A stretch of 64,000 nt of DNA, from contig NZ_LT635480.1 in NCBI RefSeq assembly GCF_900120375.1, positions 1,246,840 to 1,310,839 on the forward strand. The letters run 5' to 3'. Source of the stretch: Ndongobacter massiliensis (lineage in GTDB: Bacteria > Bacillota > Clostridia > Tissierellales > Peptoniphilaceae). Shown here piece after piece: positions 44,675 through 53,251 of this stretch (position 1 is its first letter; every line of letters begins with the position of its first letter). Under the pieces are notes generated by a model that had not been told where the DNA came from, ran no database searches, and saw nothing but the letters and a program-made list of their open reading frames with translations. A program made the position numbers and the translations under genes.

Positions 44675-45559
44675 TCATGCGCGTTGAAACAACATCATAA
44701 TGAGCAAAATCAAGGCAAGTACAATACGGTAATATCCAAAGACCTTGAAGTCGTGTTTCTGCACATAGGCCATGAATTTCCGAATAACGACGTAAGCGAC
44801 GAGGAAGGAAAGAACGGTGCCGATCAAGATCAGGGTCCATTGTCCGAGCGTCAATCCACCAAAATTTTTCATGACTTTCAGAAGCGTGGCGCCGCCCATG
44901 ACCGGAATCGCCAAAAAAAAGCTGAATTCTGCCGCTGCCGCACGAGATGTGCCTAAAAGCATGGCCCCGATAATGGTCGCGGCGGAGCGCGACGTGCCGG
45001 GGATGAGGGCAAGGCACTGAAAACAACCGATCAAAAATGCCGTTTTGTAATCAATCGCATCCGCCGTTTCCCACAAAACATGTTGGCGACGCGCATTCCA
45101 GTTCTCCACGGCAATCATCAATACCCCGTAAAGGAGGAGCGTTACAACGACGACGGAGGTTGTCATCAGATGCGCATCGATAAAATCATCCAAGAGAAAG
45201 CCGAGCACAAAAGCGGGAAGGATGCCGACGAGCACCTTTGCCCACAAGCGCAGTGTAGCGGGATCGGCGTGTTTGAAACAGTAGTACGCGCGCGTCTGCC
45301 GATTCCACTTTTCATAATTTGCCGGACGCCGCTGCGGGGGGATCTTGCGAATCGAAAAGGGGTTCAGTCGGTGGAAAAACACAACGACCACAGACAAAAT
45401 TGCCCCTAATTGAATGACAATATTAAATACATTGGCGAAATGCGCCGGCTCCAATTTCAAAAATGCATTGGCAATAATGAGATGCCCCGTGGAACTGACG
45501 GGCAAAAACTCCGTAATCCCTTCGATAATAGAAAGAATTATGACTTTGAAAAGGTCCAT
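44675..45559 (-). CDS. uppP: undecaprenyl-diphosphatase
   Basis: Integral membrane BacA-type enzyme that recycles the lipid carrier of cell-wall synthesis and gives some bacitracin tolerance. Signatures seen: G-I-T-E-F-L-P-V-S-S-T-G-H-L near residue 14 and the second site P-G-T-S-R-S-A-A-T-I-I-G near 190. About eight hydrophobic segments, 294 residues. It overlaps the ttcA-like gene by 22 nt and is last in its operon. Confidence 0.96.
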   Translation of the reverse strand: MDLFKVIILSIIEGITEFLPVSSTGHLIIANAFLKLEPAHFANVFNIVIQLGAILSVVVVFFHRLNPFSIRKIPPQRRPANYEKWNRQTRAYYCFKHADPATLRLWAKVLVGILPAFVLGFLLDDFIDAHLMTTSVVVVTLLLYGVLMIAVENWNARRQHVLWETADAIDYKTAFLIGCFQCLALIPGTSRSAATIIGAMLLGTSRAAAAEFSFFLAIPVMGGATLLKVMKNFGGLTLGQWTLILIGTVLSFLVAYVVIRKFMAYVQKHDFKVFGYYRIVLALILLIMMLFQRA

Positions 45560-46512
45560 GTGTCTTCTCCATAATTTTCTAAAAAACTGTGTTTTTCACC
45601 CCCGTACAGGCAACCGAGGATGGCGTCGAGCGCTACATTTTCCCCACTGCGAAAAATCGAATGTTCGACATTTGGGTTCGTTTCCCGCAACTGAGCAATG
45701 AGCGCCTTGATTTCTTTTCGCTGCGAGCCTTCTTCTCGCTTCGTCACCGTACAGGCACAATCCAACGCGCAAAGACCGCTGTAATCGCGCCACCGGATAA
45801 TCGTCTGTTCCCGCACGAAAAACAGTGGACGGATGAGCTCCATCCCCTTGAAATTGCGCGCCGCAATTTTCGGCATCATATTCTTGTAATTGCCCGACCA
45901 CAGCACATTGAGCAGCGTCGTTTCAATCACATCGTTGAAATGATGCCCCAGTGCCACTTTATTGCAACCCATCTCCTGCGCCCGTGCATAAAGAAAGCCC
46001 CGACGCATGCGGGCGCACAGATAGCAAGGCGTGCCCTTGGACAATTGCTCGGCGACGGCAAAGACATCAGAGTCAAAAATCTGCACAGGAATGCCCAGCC
46101 ACGCGCAATTAAATTCCAACAGGCGGCGATTATCCGAAGCATAACCCGGATCCATCGTAAAAAAAGAGACGGTAAACGGCACCTCGGAAAAGCGCACCAG
46201 TGATTGAAAAATTTTTGCCAAAAATAAACTGTCTTTGCCGCCAGAAATTGCCACTGCCACGTGGTCGCCGCGTTGCAGCAGATCGTAGCGTTTCAACGCC
46301 TTGGTGACCTGCGCGATGCCCCCGAAGCGGAAGCGCTTCTGCAAGGCATGTTCGATTTCTCGCAGCGGACGCAACTTTTTTCCCCAACGTTCGTATTCCT
46401 TCGGGTAGCACGCCCGCACCGCCTCTTCATGCGGTCCGTATGCAAGCGGAAGCTCGGGGACCTCTTGTGCCGCAACCCCCGAGCATTCCGGTTGATTCCT
46501 GTCCTGCTCCAT
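45538..46512 (-). CDS. TtcA-family tRNA 2-thiolation (ATP-pyrophosphatase) protein
   Basis: Adenylating enzyme of the TtcA/TtuA group that makes 2-thiocytidine or related thio-bases in tRNA. PP-loop S-G-G-K-D-S is near residue 90, the central C-Y-L-C (C-x-x-C, near 173) is followed by the A-L-G-H-H-F-N-D motif, and a later C-A-C lies near 250. These cysteines bind the Fe-S cluster of the family. 324 residues. In operon between the PPC-domain gene and uppP. TtcA is the nearest named relative; target base not certain. Confidence 0.85.
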   Translation of the reverse strand: MEQDRNQPECSGVAAQEVPELPLAYGPHEEAVRACYPKEYERWGKKLRPLREIEHALQKRFRFGGIAQVTKALKRYDLLQRGDHVAVAISGGKDSLFLAKIFQSLVRFSEVPFTVSFFTMDPGYASDNRRLLEFNCAWLGIPVQIFDSDVFAVAEQLSKGTPCYLCARMRRGFLYARAQEMGCNKVALGHHFNDVIETTLLNVLWSGNYKNMMPKIAARNFKGMELIRPLFFVREQTIIRWRDYSGLCALDCACTVTKREEGSQRKEIKALIAQLRETNPNVEHSIFRSGENVALDAILGCLYGGEKHSFLENYGEDTWTFSKS

Positions 46513-46526
46513 TTTTCTCCTTCGAA

Positions 46527-46967
46527 TTACAGTTGAAATAAATTCAAACCGGTGTCCTCTTCATCCTTAAAGCGATCCATTACCGCCGGCGTTCCGTCGT
46601 CGTTGTGAAGCACATGAATGAACAGTTCACTCGTCCCGCACACCCAGGCTTCATTCAAATGTCCGCCGATGCAGGTGCCGTCTTCCCGCCCGAACGTTGC
46701 ATGCGCATGCAAGTAGGGCTTCCCGTGCATGGTCGAGAAATTCGCCACAAAAGCGGTCAACTCCATCGCCTCGCTGTAATCGCTCGGATAATATTTTTGC
46801 TCGGCAATATTATACACGGAAATTTTCACGCGATCACAAGCGCCCAATCCGATAATGGACGCCAACCCAATCTCTTCTTTTTTGGCAAAGTCGAGAAGAT
46901 TGGCAATGAGTTCCTCCCCGCGGTCAATGCGCACCACATAATCCGATCCATATTTGCGATATTTCAT
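46527..46967 (-). CDS. PPC/DUF296-domain protein
   Basis: 146-residue single-domain protein of the PPC (plants and prokaryotes conserved, DUF296) family. It has the conserved H-A-H-A-T-F-G block near 90 and G-G-H-L near 105, with three histidines that bind a metal in solved structures. Some members have an AT-hook and bind DNA; none is seen here. Role unknown. Lies 12 nt after rlmH and 14 nt before the TtcA-like gene. Confidence 0.85.
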   Translation of the reverse strand: MKYRKYGSDYVVRIDRGEELIANLLDFAKKEEIGLASIIGLGACDRVKISVYNIAEQKYYPSDYSEAMELTAFVANFSTMHGKPYLHAHATFGREDGTCIGGHLNEAWVCGTSELFIHVLHNDDGTPAVMDRFKDEEDTGLNLFQL

Positions 46968-46979
46968 GATTTCCCCTTT

Positions 46980-47459
46980 CTATTTGTGATACGGTTCGTG
47001 GTTCAAAATTCGAAACGCCCGATACAACTGCTCCAAAAGAATCAACCGCATCAATTGATGCGGAAACGTCAACTCTGAAAAAGACAATTGCACATTCGCT
47101 TTCTGTTTCAAAGACGGCGCCAAACCGTACGAACTGCCGATGAGCAAACTCACCGTTCCGCCACCTGCGACAAACCACTGCTGTAACGCACTCGCAAGTT
47201 CCGGGCTCGAATACGTCTTTCCTTCGATGCAAAGGGCGATTACCGTCCCGCTCTTTGGCAGCGCCGCTTCGATGCGCTGCGCTTCTTTTTCCAATGCCTG
47301 CGCCACCTGGGCCGACGTCGGTTCCGTTGAAAGACGCTCTTCCGTAATTTCACGAATATGCACCTGCGCATAGGCGCCCAGACGCTTCGTGTATTCCGCC
47401 ACGCCGTCTTTCCAGTAGCGTTCCTTCAACGTTCCAACGACAATTACCTCCAAGCGCAT
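46980..47459 (-). CDS. rlmH: 23S rRNA pseudouridine-1915 N3-methyltransferase
   Basis: SPOUT-class methyltransferase that modifies the helix 69 pseudouridine of 70S ribosomes. The knotted C-terminal half has L-L-I-G-S-S-Y-G-L (usual form G-G-A-x-G), F-P-H-Q-L-M-R-L-I-L-L-E-Q-L-Y-R-A-F and the invariant end P-Y-H-K. The ATG at 47459 begins M-R-L-E-V-I-V-V-G; an in-frame ATG at 47492 is inside walJ. 159 residues, overlapping walJ by 16 nt. Confidence 0.95.
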   Translation of the reverse strand: MRLEVIVVGTLKERYWKDGVAEYTKRLGAYAQVHIREITEERLSTEPTSAQVAQALEKEAQRIEAALPKSGTVIALCIEGKTYSSPELASALQQWFVAGGGTVSLLIGSSYGLAPSLKQKANVQLSFSELTFPHQLMRLILLEQLYRAFRILNHEPYHK

Positions 47460-48319
47460 GGGACCGCCTTTGGGAAAGTCATCAAGCCGCAATCCGCAGA
47501 GTCTGCCGTCGATGCAAACTTTTGTTGCGAGTGCTCTGTGCTAAACACCACAGACGGCTCAAAGCGCGGACATACCGCAATGCGCTGCGCACGTTCATCC
47601 AGCCCTTCGGCGCGCAGAATGGCACACACCGTTTGCCGACAAAGCTCCGGCGTATTGTTTTCTTCGCTCAAATGGGCTAACAAGACGCCTTCGCCGCGCC
47701 CGCCCAATAAGTCGCACAGCGCCAAGGCTGCACTGCGATTGGACAAATGTCCGTGAGCAGAACGGATGCGCTCTTTGAGTTGCGGCGGATACGGACCATG
47801 TTCCAACATTTCCGTATCGTGATTGGCTTCGACGTAGTAGAGATCCGAATCGCGGACCACCTCCAACATATGCGCGTCAATCCACCCCGTGTCCGTCAGA
47901 ATCGCCGCTTTACATCCCTCACTTTCAAAGGTGTAGCCCACCGGATCTGCCGCATCATGATGCGTAGAAAACGGATGTACCAGAAAATCCCGAAATTGGA
48001 AAACCCGGTCATTTTGAAATACTTTGGTATGGGACGACGAAATTTTTCCGATGCGCGAACGCATTGCCTGCCAAGTCGCCGCGTTTGCGAAAACCGGAAT
48101 GCGATACCGCCGGCTCAATACCCCGACGCCCTTAATGTGATCCCCGTGTTCATGGGTCACGAAGATGGCCTGTAGGGAAAACGGGTTGATGTCCAGCGAT
48201 TTTATCAGCCGCTCCAACAAGCGTCCGCTGCACCCGGCGTCAATGAGGATGCGGGATGCGCCGGACTCCAAATAGGTACAGTTTCCGGCGGAACCGGAAG
48301 TGATGGAACAAATTCGCAT
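47444..48319 (-). CDS. walJ: MBL-fold hydrolase WalJ/YycJ
   Basis: Metallo-beta-lactamase fold protein, usually linked to the WalRK cell-wall regulon and suggested to be an exonuclease. It has the metal motif T-H-E-H-G-D-H near residue 55, a later H in S-T-H-H-D, D in L-T-D-T-G and H in A-H-G-H-L-S. The last ~30 residues extend past the usual end and run into the rlmH start. Here it is not next to walRK but heads a five-gene operon with rlmH, its usual neighbour in Firmicutes. 291 residues. Confidence 0.92.
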   Translation of the reverse strand: MRICSITSGSAGNCTYLESGASRILIDAGCSGRLLERLIKSLDINPFSLQAIFVTHEHGDHIKGVGVLSRRYRIPVFANAATWQAMRSRIGKISSSHTKVFQNDRVFQFRDFLVHPFSTHHDAADPVGYTFESEGCKAAILTDTGWIDAHMLEVVRDSDLYYVEANHDTEMLEHGPYPPQLKERIRSAHGHLSNRSAALALCDLLGGRGEGVLLAHLSEENNTPELCRQTVCAILRAEGLDERAQRIAVCPRFEPSVVFSTEHSQQKFASTADSADCGLMTFPKAVPCAWR

Positions 48320-48340
48320 GTGCGCCTCCTGTCGGAATCT

Positions 48341-48346
48341 ATTGTA
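48341..48346 (-). promoter_or_regulatory. extended -10 promoter of the walJ operon
   Basis: TGG-TACAAT on the minus strand about 22 bp before the walJ start. The -35 is weak. Confidence 0.5.
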
Positions 48347-48381
48347 CCATATTCGATGGGACAGCTACGGAGCCCGGGCGT

Positions 48382-49329
48382 TTATTTATGGAATAAATAG
48401 TACGATTCATCAATACTGTTTAACACATAATTCACATCATCGTACCGGGAAAGATTGGATTCAGAACCTAGCGAAATAATCAAAAACTCCTTCCCGTTTT
48501 TTTCATACAGGACCACAAGGTTATAATCGTCGCCCAAAGAACCGGTTTTCACGCCCTTCACACCGGATCGGTAATATTCTTTATTCGACGTCTCCAGGTA
48601 CACATTTGTATTCTTCCAAGTTTGTGTCGTCCCGTCCGGCAGGGTTGCAGTATATTCCGCCTGTGCCACGATCTTCCGAAACCATTCGTATTGCAACAGA
48701 TCTGCGACGACTTTTTGCAGATCCCGCGTTGTCGTGGTGCTCTCGTAATCGTATCCGGACGGATCGTGAATTTCCGTCGCTTGATAGCCTTGCTCGCTCA
48801 GATACAGGGCAAGCGCTTTTTGAAAACTTTCCTGTTTTTCTTCGGCAGTCACCGCTTCCGGATCGAGTCTTCCTCCCACGTAATCGGCTAACACATAGGC
48901 GGCATCGTTTCCCGACGGAACCAGCATGGCGGCGTATAAATTTTCGACGCTATATTCCTGCTCTTGAATATCCGCAACGGAAGAGCCTTCCTTCACCAGC
49001 GCAAGCGCACCTTCCGATGGCAGAACGCATTCGTTCAAATCGACCACGCTATTGGCAAAGGCAATCACAAAAAGTTTGGCAAGACTTGCCGGCATAAGCA
49101 CATCATCCGGATTTTTTTCGACAAAAACTTCTCCATCGGACAAGTCGACAGCAAGCAACGATTTGGCATTGTAACCTTTTTGCGACGTATCCGAACGGTT
49201 CAACAGCGCCTTTGCCCGGTCAAACAGGGTTTCCGCACGATTCCCCCGACTGAGCCAGAATGCAAAAACCAGCAAGCCCGCTACTACCAGCATCATGATG
49301 TAAGGAAATCGTCTTTGTTTTCTTTTCAT
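48382..49329 (-). CDS. D-alanyl-D-alanine carboxypeptidase-like serine peptidase
   Basis: Second penicillin-binding-protein-type carboxypeptidase of the window. N-terminal membrane anchor (about 9-28) without an obvious cleavage site. Active-site motifs: S-L-A-K in P-A-S-L-A-K-L-F (near 81), S-G-N (near 137) and K-T-G (near 265). It lacks the long C-terminal anchor of DacA. The ATG at 49329 follows GAAGGAG; the in-frame ATG at 49368 is rejected. 315 residues. Transcribed alone behind direct repeats that flank its -10 box. Confidence 0.9.
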   Translation of the reverse strand: MKRKQRRFPYIMMLVVAGLLVFAFWLSRGNRAETLFDRAKALLNRSDTSQKGYNAKSLLAVDLSDGEVFVEKNPDDVLMPASLAKLFVIAFANSVVDLNECVLPSEGALALVKEGSSVADIQEQEYSVENLYAAMLVPSGNDAAYVLADYVGGRLDPEAVTAEEKQESFQKALALYLSEQGYQATEIHDPSGYDYESTTTTRDLQKVVADLLQYEWFRKIVAQAEYTATLPDGTTQTWKNTNVYLETSNKEYYRSGVKGVKTGSLGDDYNLVVLYEKNGKEFLIISLGSESNLSRYDDVNYVLNSIDESYYLFHK

Positions 49330-49371
49330 GCCACTCTCCTTCTTCAATATTGACAGCATTGACGGCATTTT

Positions 49372-49416
49372 GCCAAAGTGTCGCCTTTTTTGATTATACT
49401 TCTCGCCAAAGTGTCG
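49372..49416 (-). promoter_or_regulatory. direct-repeat operator around the carboxypeptidase promoter
   Basis: Two exact copies of CGACACTTTGGC (minus strand) at 49405-49416 and 49372-49383, spaced 33 bp start to start. A TATAAT (49393-49398) lies between them, so one copy is in the -35/-10 spacer and the other just after the start point. This arrangement suggests a regulator binding two direct sites on one face of the helix. The regulator is unknown. Confidence 0.55.
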
Positions 49417-49493
49417 TTTTTTAAGATTGTTTTAAGGTTCTATGGAGATTTTATGAATTTCGCCCTCTATTCATTCACATCTTGCTCACGCAA

Positions 49494-49575
49494 CTTGCTT
49501 TTTCGTGCAAAATCGTCCTGTTTGAGCTTGCCTTTTCGTGCAAAATCGTCCTGTTTGAACTTGCTCTTTCGTGCA
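49494..49575. repeat. 33-bp tandem repeat, two full copies and a partial third
   Basis: Unit starting CTTGC(T/C)TTTTCGTGCAAA and ending CGTCCTGTTTGA at 49494-49526, 49527-49559 and, degenerate, 49560-49575. Copies 1 and 2 differ at only a few bases. A shorter CTTGCTCACG just before copy 1 may be a decayed extra unit. It lies in the intergenic region before the DUF212 gene. Confidence 0.85.
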
Positions 49576-49637
49576 TAGACCGTTCGTTGAATTCTCCCCG
49601 CAAATTCGGTAGAATGAAATTGTGAAAGGAGGTGCCT

Positions 49638-50147
49638 GTGGATATTGTCTTGGTTTCTGCCCTCGGATGGGCGATTGCGCAATTGATAAAGACAATTCTG
49701 CGATCCATTTACAATCGCAAAGTTGCATGGCATGCTTTTTTTGAATCCGGCGGTTTTCCCAGTGCACACTCCGCCTTTGTCACGTGCCTGACCCTGCAAA
49801 TCGGCAAAATTGAAGGCTTTCGTTCCAGCATTTTTGCGCTTGCGTTCGGTTTTTGGGTCGTGGTCGTTTACGACAGTTTCAACGTGCGTTACGCGGTAGG
49901 CATCCATTCCAGAGAGTTAAACCACATCAATTATGAACTCGCGGAAGAACGCGGCAGTGAATTCCGCCCGATCAAGGAAGTACTGGGTCATACCCCCTTT
50001 CAGGTGGTATGCGGCGTACTTTTGGGCGCGTTGATTGCCGGACTGCGCCTATGGTTCTTTCCTCTGCAGGAATTGCCGTTTCATTTTCCGTTTCGTTTGC
50101 CGTTTCGCGCCCTGCAGGCAACACTTTCCGGCACTTTTTTCATATAG
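49638..50147 (+). CDS. DUF212 / divergent PAP2-family membrane protein
   Basis: Small integral membrane protein of the YuiD family, distantly related to acid phosphatase/vanadium peroxidase (PAP2) enzymes. Seen: G-G-F-P-S-A-H-S-A (phosphatase-like motif, near 37) and a V-V-Y-D-S-F-N-V-R block near 78. Two GTG codons are possible; I chose the second (49638), five nt after AAAGGAGG, since the first overlaps the ribosome site. 169 residues with hydrophobic segments at about 2-22, 50-75 and 120-145. Exact substrate unknown. Confidence 0.85.
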   Translation: MDIVLVSALGWAIAQLIKTILRSIYNRKVAWHAFFESGGFPSAHSAFVTCLTLQIGKIEGFRSSIFALAFGFWVVVVYDSFNVRYAVGIHSRELNHINYELAEERGSEFRPIKEVLGHTPFQVVCGVLLGALIAGLRLWFFPLQELPFHFPFRLPFRALQATLSGTFFI

Positions 50148-50171
50148 CTGGTGCTTTTCTTGAAAACAAGC

Positions 50172-50177
50172 TATAAT
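50172..50177 (+). promoter_or_regulatory. -10 box of the riboswitch-ATPase transcript
   Basis: TATAAT directly upstream of the aptamer. No strong -35 is visible. Confidence 0.6.
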
Positions 50178-50179
50178 GA

Positions 50180-50263
50180 ACCCCATCAGGGGAGTAGCTT
50201 ACAAGCGACACATCGTCAAGACGGCATGGCCCGGTGTGCGCCCCATTAAGGGAGCAAGACCTG
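50180..50263 (+). ncRNA. yybP-ykoY (Mn2+) riboswitch aptamer
   Basis: Contains the two invariant strands of this aptamer, GGGGAGTAGC (from 50189) and GCAAGACC (50254-50261). Between them are the CGTCAA loop and the CCGG segment. P1 forms from TCAGG and CCTGA. Known members sense Mn2+ and turn on exporters. The 3' strand of P1 is also the 5' arm of the following terminator, so ligand binding would free transcription of the P-type ATPase. Confidence 0.93.
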
Positions 50264-50288
50264 AGGAATATCCTCGGGTCTCTTTTTA
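50257..50288 (+). terminator. riboswitch expression-platform terminator
   Basis: AGACCTGAGGA and TCCTCGGGTCT form an 11-bp stem (one G-T pair) with a 3-nt loop, followed by CTTTTT. It overlaps the aptamer's closing strand and stands about 50 nt before the ATPase start. Confidence 0.92.
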
Positions 50289-50336
50289 TGTTCGCTCTGC
50301 GAACGGTCGACCCGAACGCAATTGTAAGGAGGCAAT

Positions 50337-53129
50337 ATGGAGTGGTACAACAAAACAGGCGAGGAACTGGAAAAAGAGCTTGCCACCAGCTTGTCACGCG
50401 GTTTAGAAAATGGCGAAGCTGCTGAACGCCTGCACAAGTACGGCGAAAATAAGCTGGAAGAAGCACAGAAAAAGCCCTTCCTGCAAAAACTTGCCGAGCA
50501 ATTCAAAGATCCGCTGGTGTTGATTCTCATTGCCGCGGCTGCACTGTCCGCCATCGCCGGTGAGACGGTTGAAGTCATCATAATTCTTTCCATCGTGGTG
50601 CTCAATGCCATTATGTCCATCGTGCAGGAGGGGCGTGCGGAGGATTCCGTAGCAGCGCTGCAAAGCATGAGCGCCCCCAATGCCAAGGTCATTCGCGGCG
50701 GTGAACACCGCAGTGTGAAGTCGACGGAATTGGTACCCGGCGACCTCGTGCTTTTGGAAACGGGCGATATCGTGCCCGCCGATCTGCGGTTGACAGAGTC
50801 CTCCAATCTAAAAATCGATGAATCGTCTTTCACCGGAGAATCCGTAGCGGTGGAAAAAGATGCCAGCGAAGTCTATGACGAAGAGCGCGGCATCGGCGAT
50901 CGGGCAAATTATGCGTATTCTTCGACCATTGTCACCTACGGGCATGGGCGCGGACTTGTTACGGACACCGGTACGCACACCGAAATCGGAAAAATTGCCG
51001 CAACGATTCAGAACTATAAAGAAGAAGAGACGCCGCTGCAAAAGAAATTGGGCGTCCTGTCCAAACAATTGGGCTTGCTGGTCATCGGCGTTGCCGTGTT
51101 CGTGCTCTTGCTCGGACTCATCGCCGGTGATCCCATTTTAGACATCTTTATGACCGCCATTTCCCTCGCCGTGGCGGCGATACCCGAGGGCATGACCGCC
51201 GTCGTCACCATTGTCCTATCCATGGGCATGAACCGCATGGCTCGACGCAACGCCATCGTCAAGCGCTTGCTCTCGGTCGAAACGCTCGGGACAACGACCG
51301 TCATCTGCTCGGATAAGACCGGCACGTTGACGCAAAATGAAATGACCGTTACAAAAATTTATGTAAATGATCAAGAACTCGATGTTTCCGGCTCGGGCTA
51401 TGCGCCGCAGGGTGCCGTTTCACAAAACGGCGTTGTGGTGGAAGCCTCCACTTTTTCGGAGTTACAACAGTTGACGCGCATCGCCGGTTTGGCGAACGAT
51501 GCGAAAATTGCGCAGGAAAACGGGCAATATGTCTGCATCGGAGATCCGACCGAGGGCGCTCTGTTGACGCTGGGCATGAAAGCGGATTGCTCGCCCGAAG
51601 CGTTGCAACAATCCTTCCCGCGTTTGGATGAAATTCCCTTTGACTCCGACCGCAAGATGATGTCCACGTTCCATGAGAAAGACGATCGCGTCGTTTCTTT
51701 CACCAAGGGTGCGCCGGATTTGGTGATTGCCGCATGCGACCGCATTTTGCTCGACGGTTCTGTACAGGAACTGACGCCGGAGCGACGCGAAAAAGCGCTC
51801 GCCGTCAACACCGCCTTTGCCAGTCAGGCGCTGCGTTGTTTGGCATACGCGTACAAAGAATACGACGTACTTCCTGAAAAATCCGAGCAGATTCCCAAAA
51901 ATATCGAAAGAGGCATGGTTTTTGTCGGGCTGACCGGCATGATCGACCCGCCGCGCCCGGAAGCCAAAGCGGCAATCGCCGAATGCAACCGTGCCGGCAT
52001 TACCACCATCATGATCACCGGCGACTACCTCGAAACGGCCTATGCCATCGGCAAGGAATTGGGCATTGCCTCCTCCCGCGACCAGGCGATCATGGGTTCG
52101 GAACTCAACGGTATGAGCGAAGAACAGGTCCGCCAAGTCGTTCGGCACACGCGCATTTTTGCCCGCGTTTCCCCGGAGAATAAAGTGCAGATTGTCAATG
52201 CGCTCAAAGCCAACGGCGAAATTGCCGCCATGACGGGCGACGGCGTCAACGACGCCCCGGCGATTAAACGCGCGGACATCGGAATCTCTATGGGCATCAC
52301 GGGCACAGATGTCGCCAAAAACACGGCGGATGTAATTCTAACCGACGACAATTTCGCTACCATCGTCCACGCCGTAGAAGAAGGGCGCATTATCTATTCG
52401 AACATCAAAAAATTTGTCTCTTTCCTGTTGAGCTGCAACGTCGGCGAAGTCATCGTTATTGCCGCGGCCATGGTCATCGACCTGATCCTCCTCTTCACCG
52501 GACAGGGTCGCTTCCCGACGCCGCTGTCCCCCATTATGCTCTTGTGGCTGAACTTAGTCACCGACTCCCTGCCCGCTTTAGCGCTCGGCGTTGAGCCCGG
52601 TGAAAAGGACGCCATGGACCAGCCGCCACGCGATCCCAAAGAACCGATTATTGACAAGCACATGCGCAGTTCCATTATTGTGCAGTCCATCGCCATCGGC
52701 ATTTGCACGCTGACGGCCTTCGCTGTCGGCTATTTCTTCTTCGGTCAGCAGGAAATTGCTGCAGCCGTGCAAGCTGGAACCTATGCGCATCTCGGTGCTG
52801 CTGAAGCGGCACAAGCCTATGCTGCCATCCAGCTTGCCGAAGGACAAACTATGGCTTTTTCGACGCTGATTTTAGCCGAGCTCTTGCGCGCCTTTGCGGT
52901 CCGTTCCGATCGCTACACCGTTTGGGAGCTCGGTCTGCGCTCCAATCCGACGATGCTGCGCGCTATTGCCATCGGAGTTCTGCTCTTATTGGTCGTACTG
53001 TACGTCCCGGTACTGCGCACGCTCTTCGATGTCTCTTTTATGACCCTCAAAGAATGGGCGGTGACCTTGCCCATGGCCCTGTTGCCCTTTGCAGCGGCGG
53101 AGATTCACAAGGCGATCAAAAAACGGTAA
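50337..53129 (+). CDS. P-type cation-transporting ATPase (Ca2+/Mn2+, type II)
   Basis: 930-residue ion pump of the SERCA/PMCA-like group. An N-terminal cation ATPase domain is followed by TM1-2 and the actuator T-G-E-S. The M4 ion-site motif is I-P-E-G-M, the phosphorylated Asp lies in D-K-T-G-T-L-T (Asp326), then come the N-domain and T-G-D-G-V-N-D-A-P-A (near 640). Six C-terminal helices include the L-N-L-V-T-D motif. By family it exports Ca2+ or Mn2+; the Mn2+ riboswitch upstream argues for manganese. RBS AAGGAGG. Single-gene transcript ending in a strong terminator. Confidence 0.95.
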   Translation: MEWYNKTGEELEKELATSLSRGLENGEAAERLHKYGENKLEEAQKKPFLQKLAEQFKDPLVLILIAAAALSAIAGETVEVIIILSIVVLNAIMSIVQEGRAEDSVAALQSMSAPNAKVIRGGEHRSVKSTELVPGDLVLLETGDIVPADLRLTESSNLKIDESSFTGESVAVEKDASEVYDEERGIGDRANYAYSSTIVTYGHGRGLVTDTGTHTEIGKIAATIQNYKEEETPLQKKLGVLSKQLGLLVIGVAVFVLLLGLIAGDPILDIFMTAISLAVAAIPEGMTAVVTIVLSMGMNRMARRNAIVKRLLSVETLGTTTVICSDKTGTLTQNEMTVTKIYVNDQELDVSGSGYAPQGAVSQNGVVVEASTFSELQQLTRIAGLANDAKIAQENGQYVCIGDPTEGALLTLGMKADCSPEALQQSFPRLDEIPFDSDRKMMSTFHEKDDRVVSFTKGAPDLVIAACDRILLDGSVQELTPERREKALAVNTAFASQALRCLAYAYKEYDVLPEKSEQIPKNIERGMVFVGLTGMIDPPRPEAKAAIAECNRAGITTIMITGDYLETAYAIGKELGIASSRDQAIMGSELNGMSEEQVRQVVRHTRIFARVSPENKVQIVNALKANGEIAAMTGDGVNDAPAIKRADIGISMGITGTDVAKNTADVILTDDNFATIVHAVEEGRIIYSNIKKFVSFLLSCNVGEVIVIAAAMVIDLILLFTGQGRFPTPLSPIMLLWLNLVTDSLPALALGVEPGEKDAMDQPPRDPKEPIIDKHMRSSIIVQSIAIGICTLTAFAVGYFFFGQQEIAAAVQAGTYAHLGAAEAAQAYAAIQLAEGQTMAFSTLILAELLRAFAVRSDRYTVWELGLRSNPTMLRAIAIGVLLLLVVLYVPVLRTLFDVSFMTLKEWAVTLPMALLPFAAAEIHKAIKKR

Positions 53130-53158
53130 GTGTTCAAAACGCACGCAACGCATATGCA

Positions 53159-53197
53159 AAATACGCGTGTGCTTCTTCGGGGCACACGCGTATTTTC
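53159..53197. terminator. bidirectional terminator between ATPase and aldo/keto reductase
   Basis: Perfect 15-bp inverted repeat AAAATACGCGTGTGC/GCACACGCGTATTTT with a 9-nt loop. It ends both convergent transcripts. Confidence 0.9.
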
Positions 53198-53251
53198 ATT
53201 CATCGCAGATCAGTTCCAAAAGATTGTGCAACGACTTCATTCTTTTTTTCT

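Noticed and set aside
49494-49575. Possible CRISPR array
   Set aside because: The repeats are directly adjacent with no spacers and only about 2.5 copies.
49467-49907. Minus-strand ORF across the tandem repeats with an 11-residue repeat
   Set aside because: Mostly antisense to the DUF212 gene; the repeat peptide arises because the 33-bp unit is divisible by three. No ribosome site seen.
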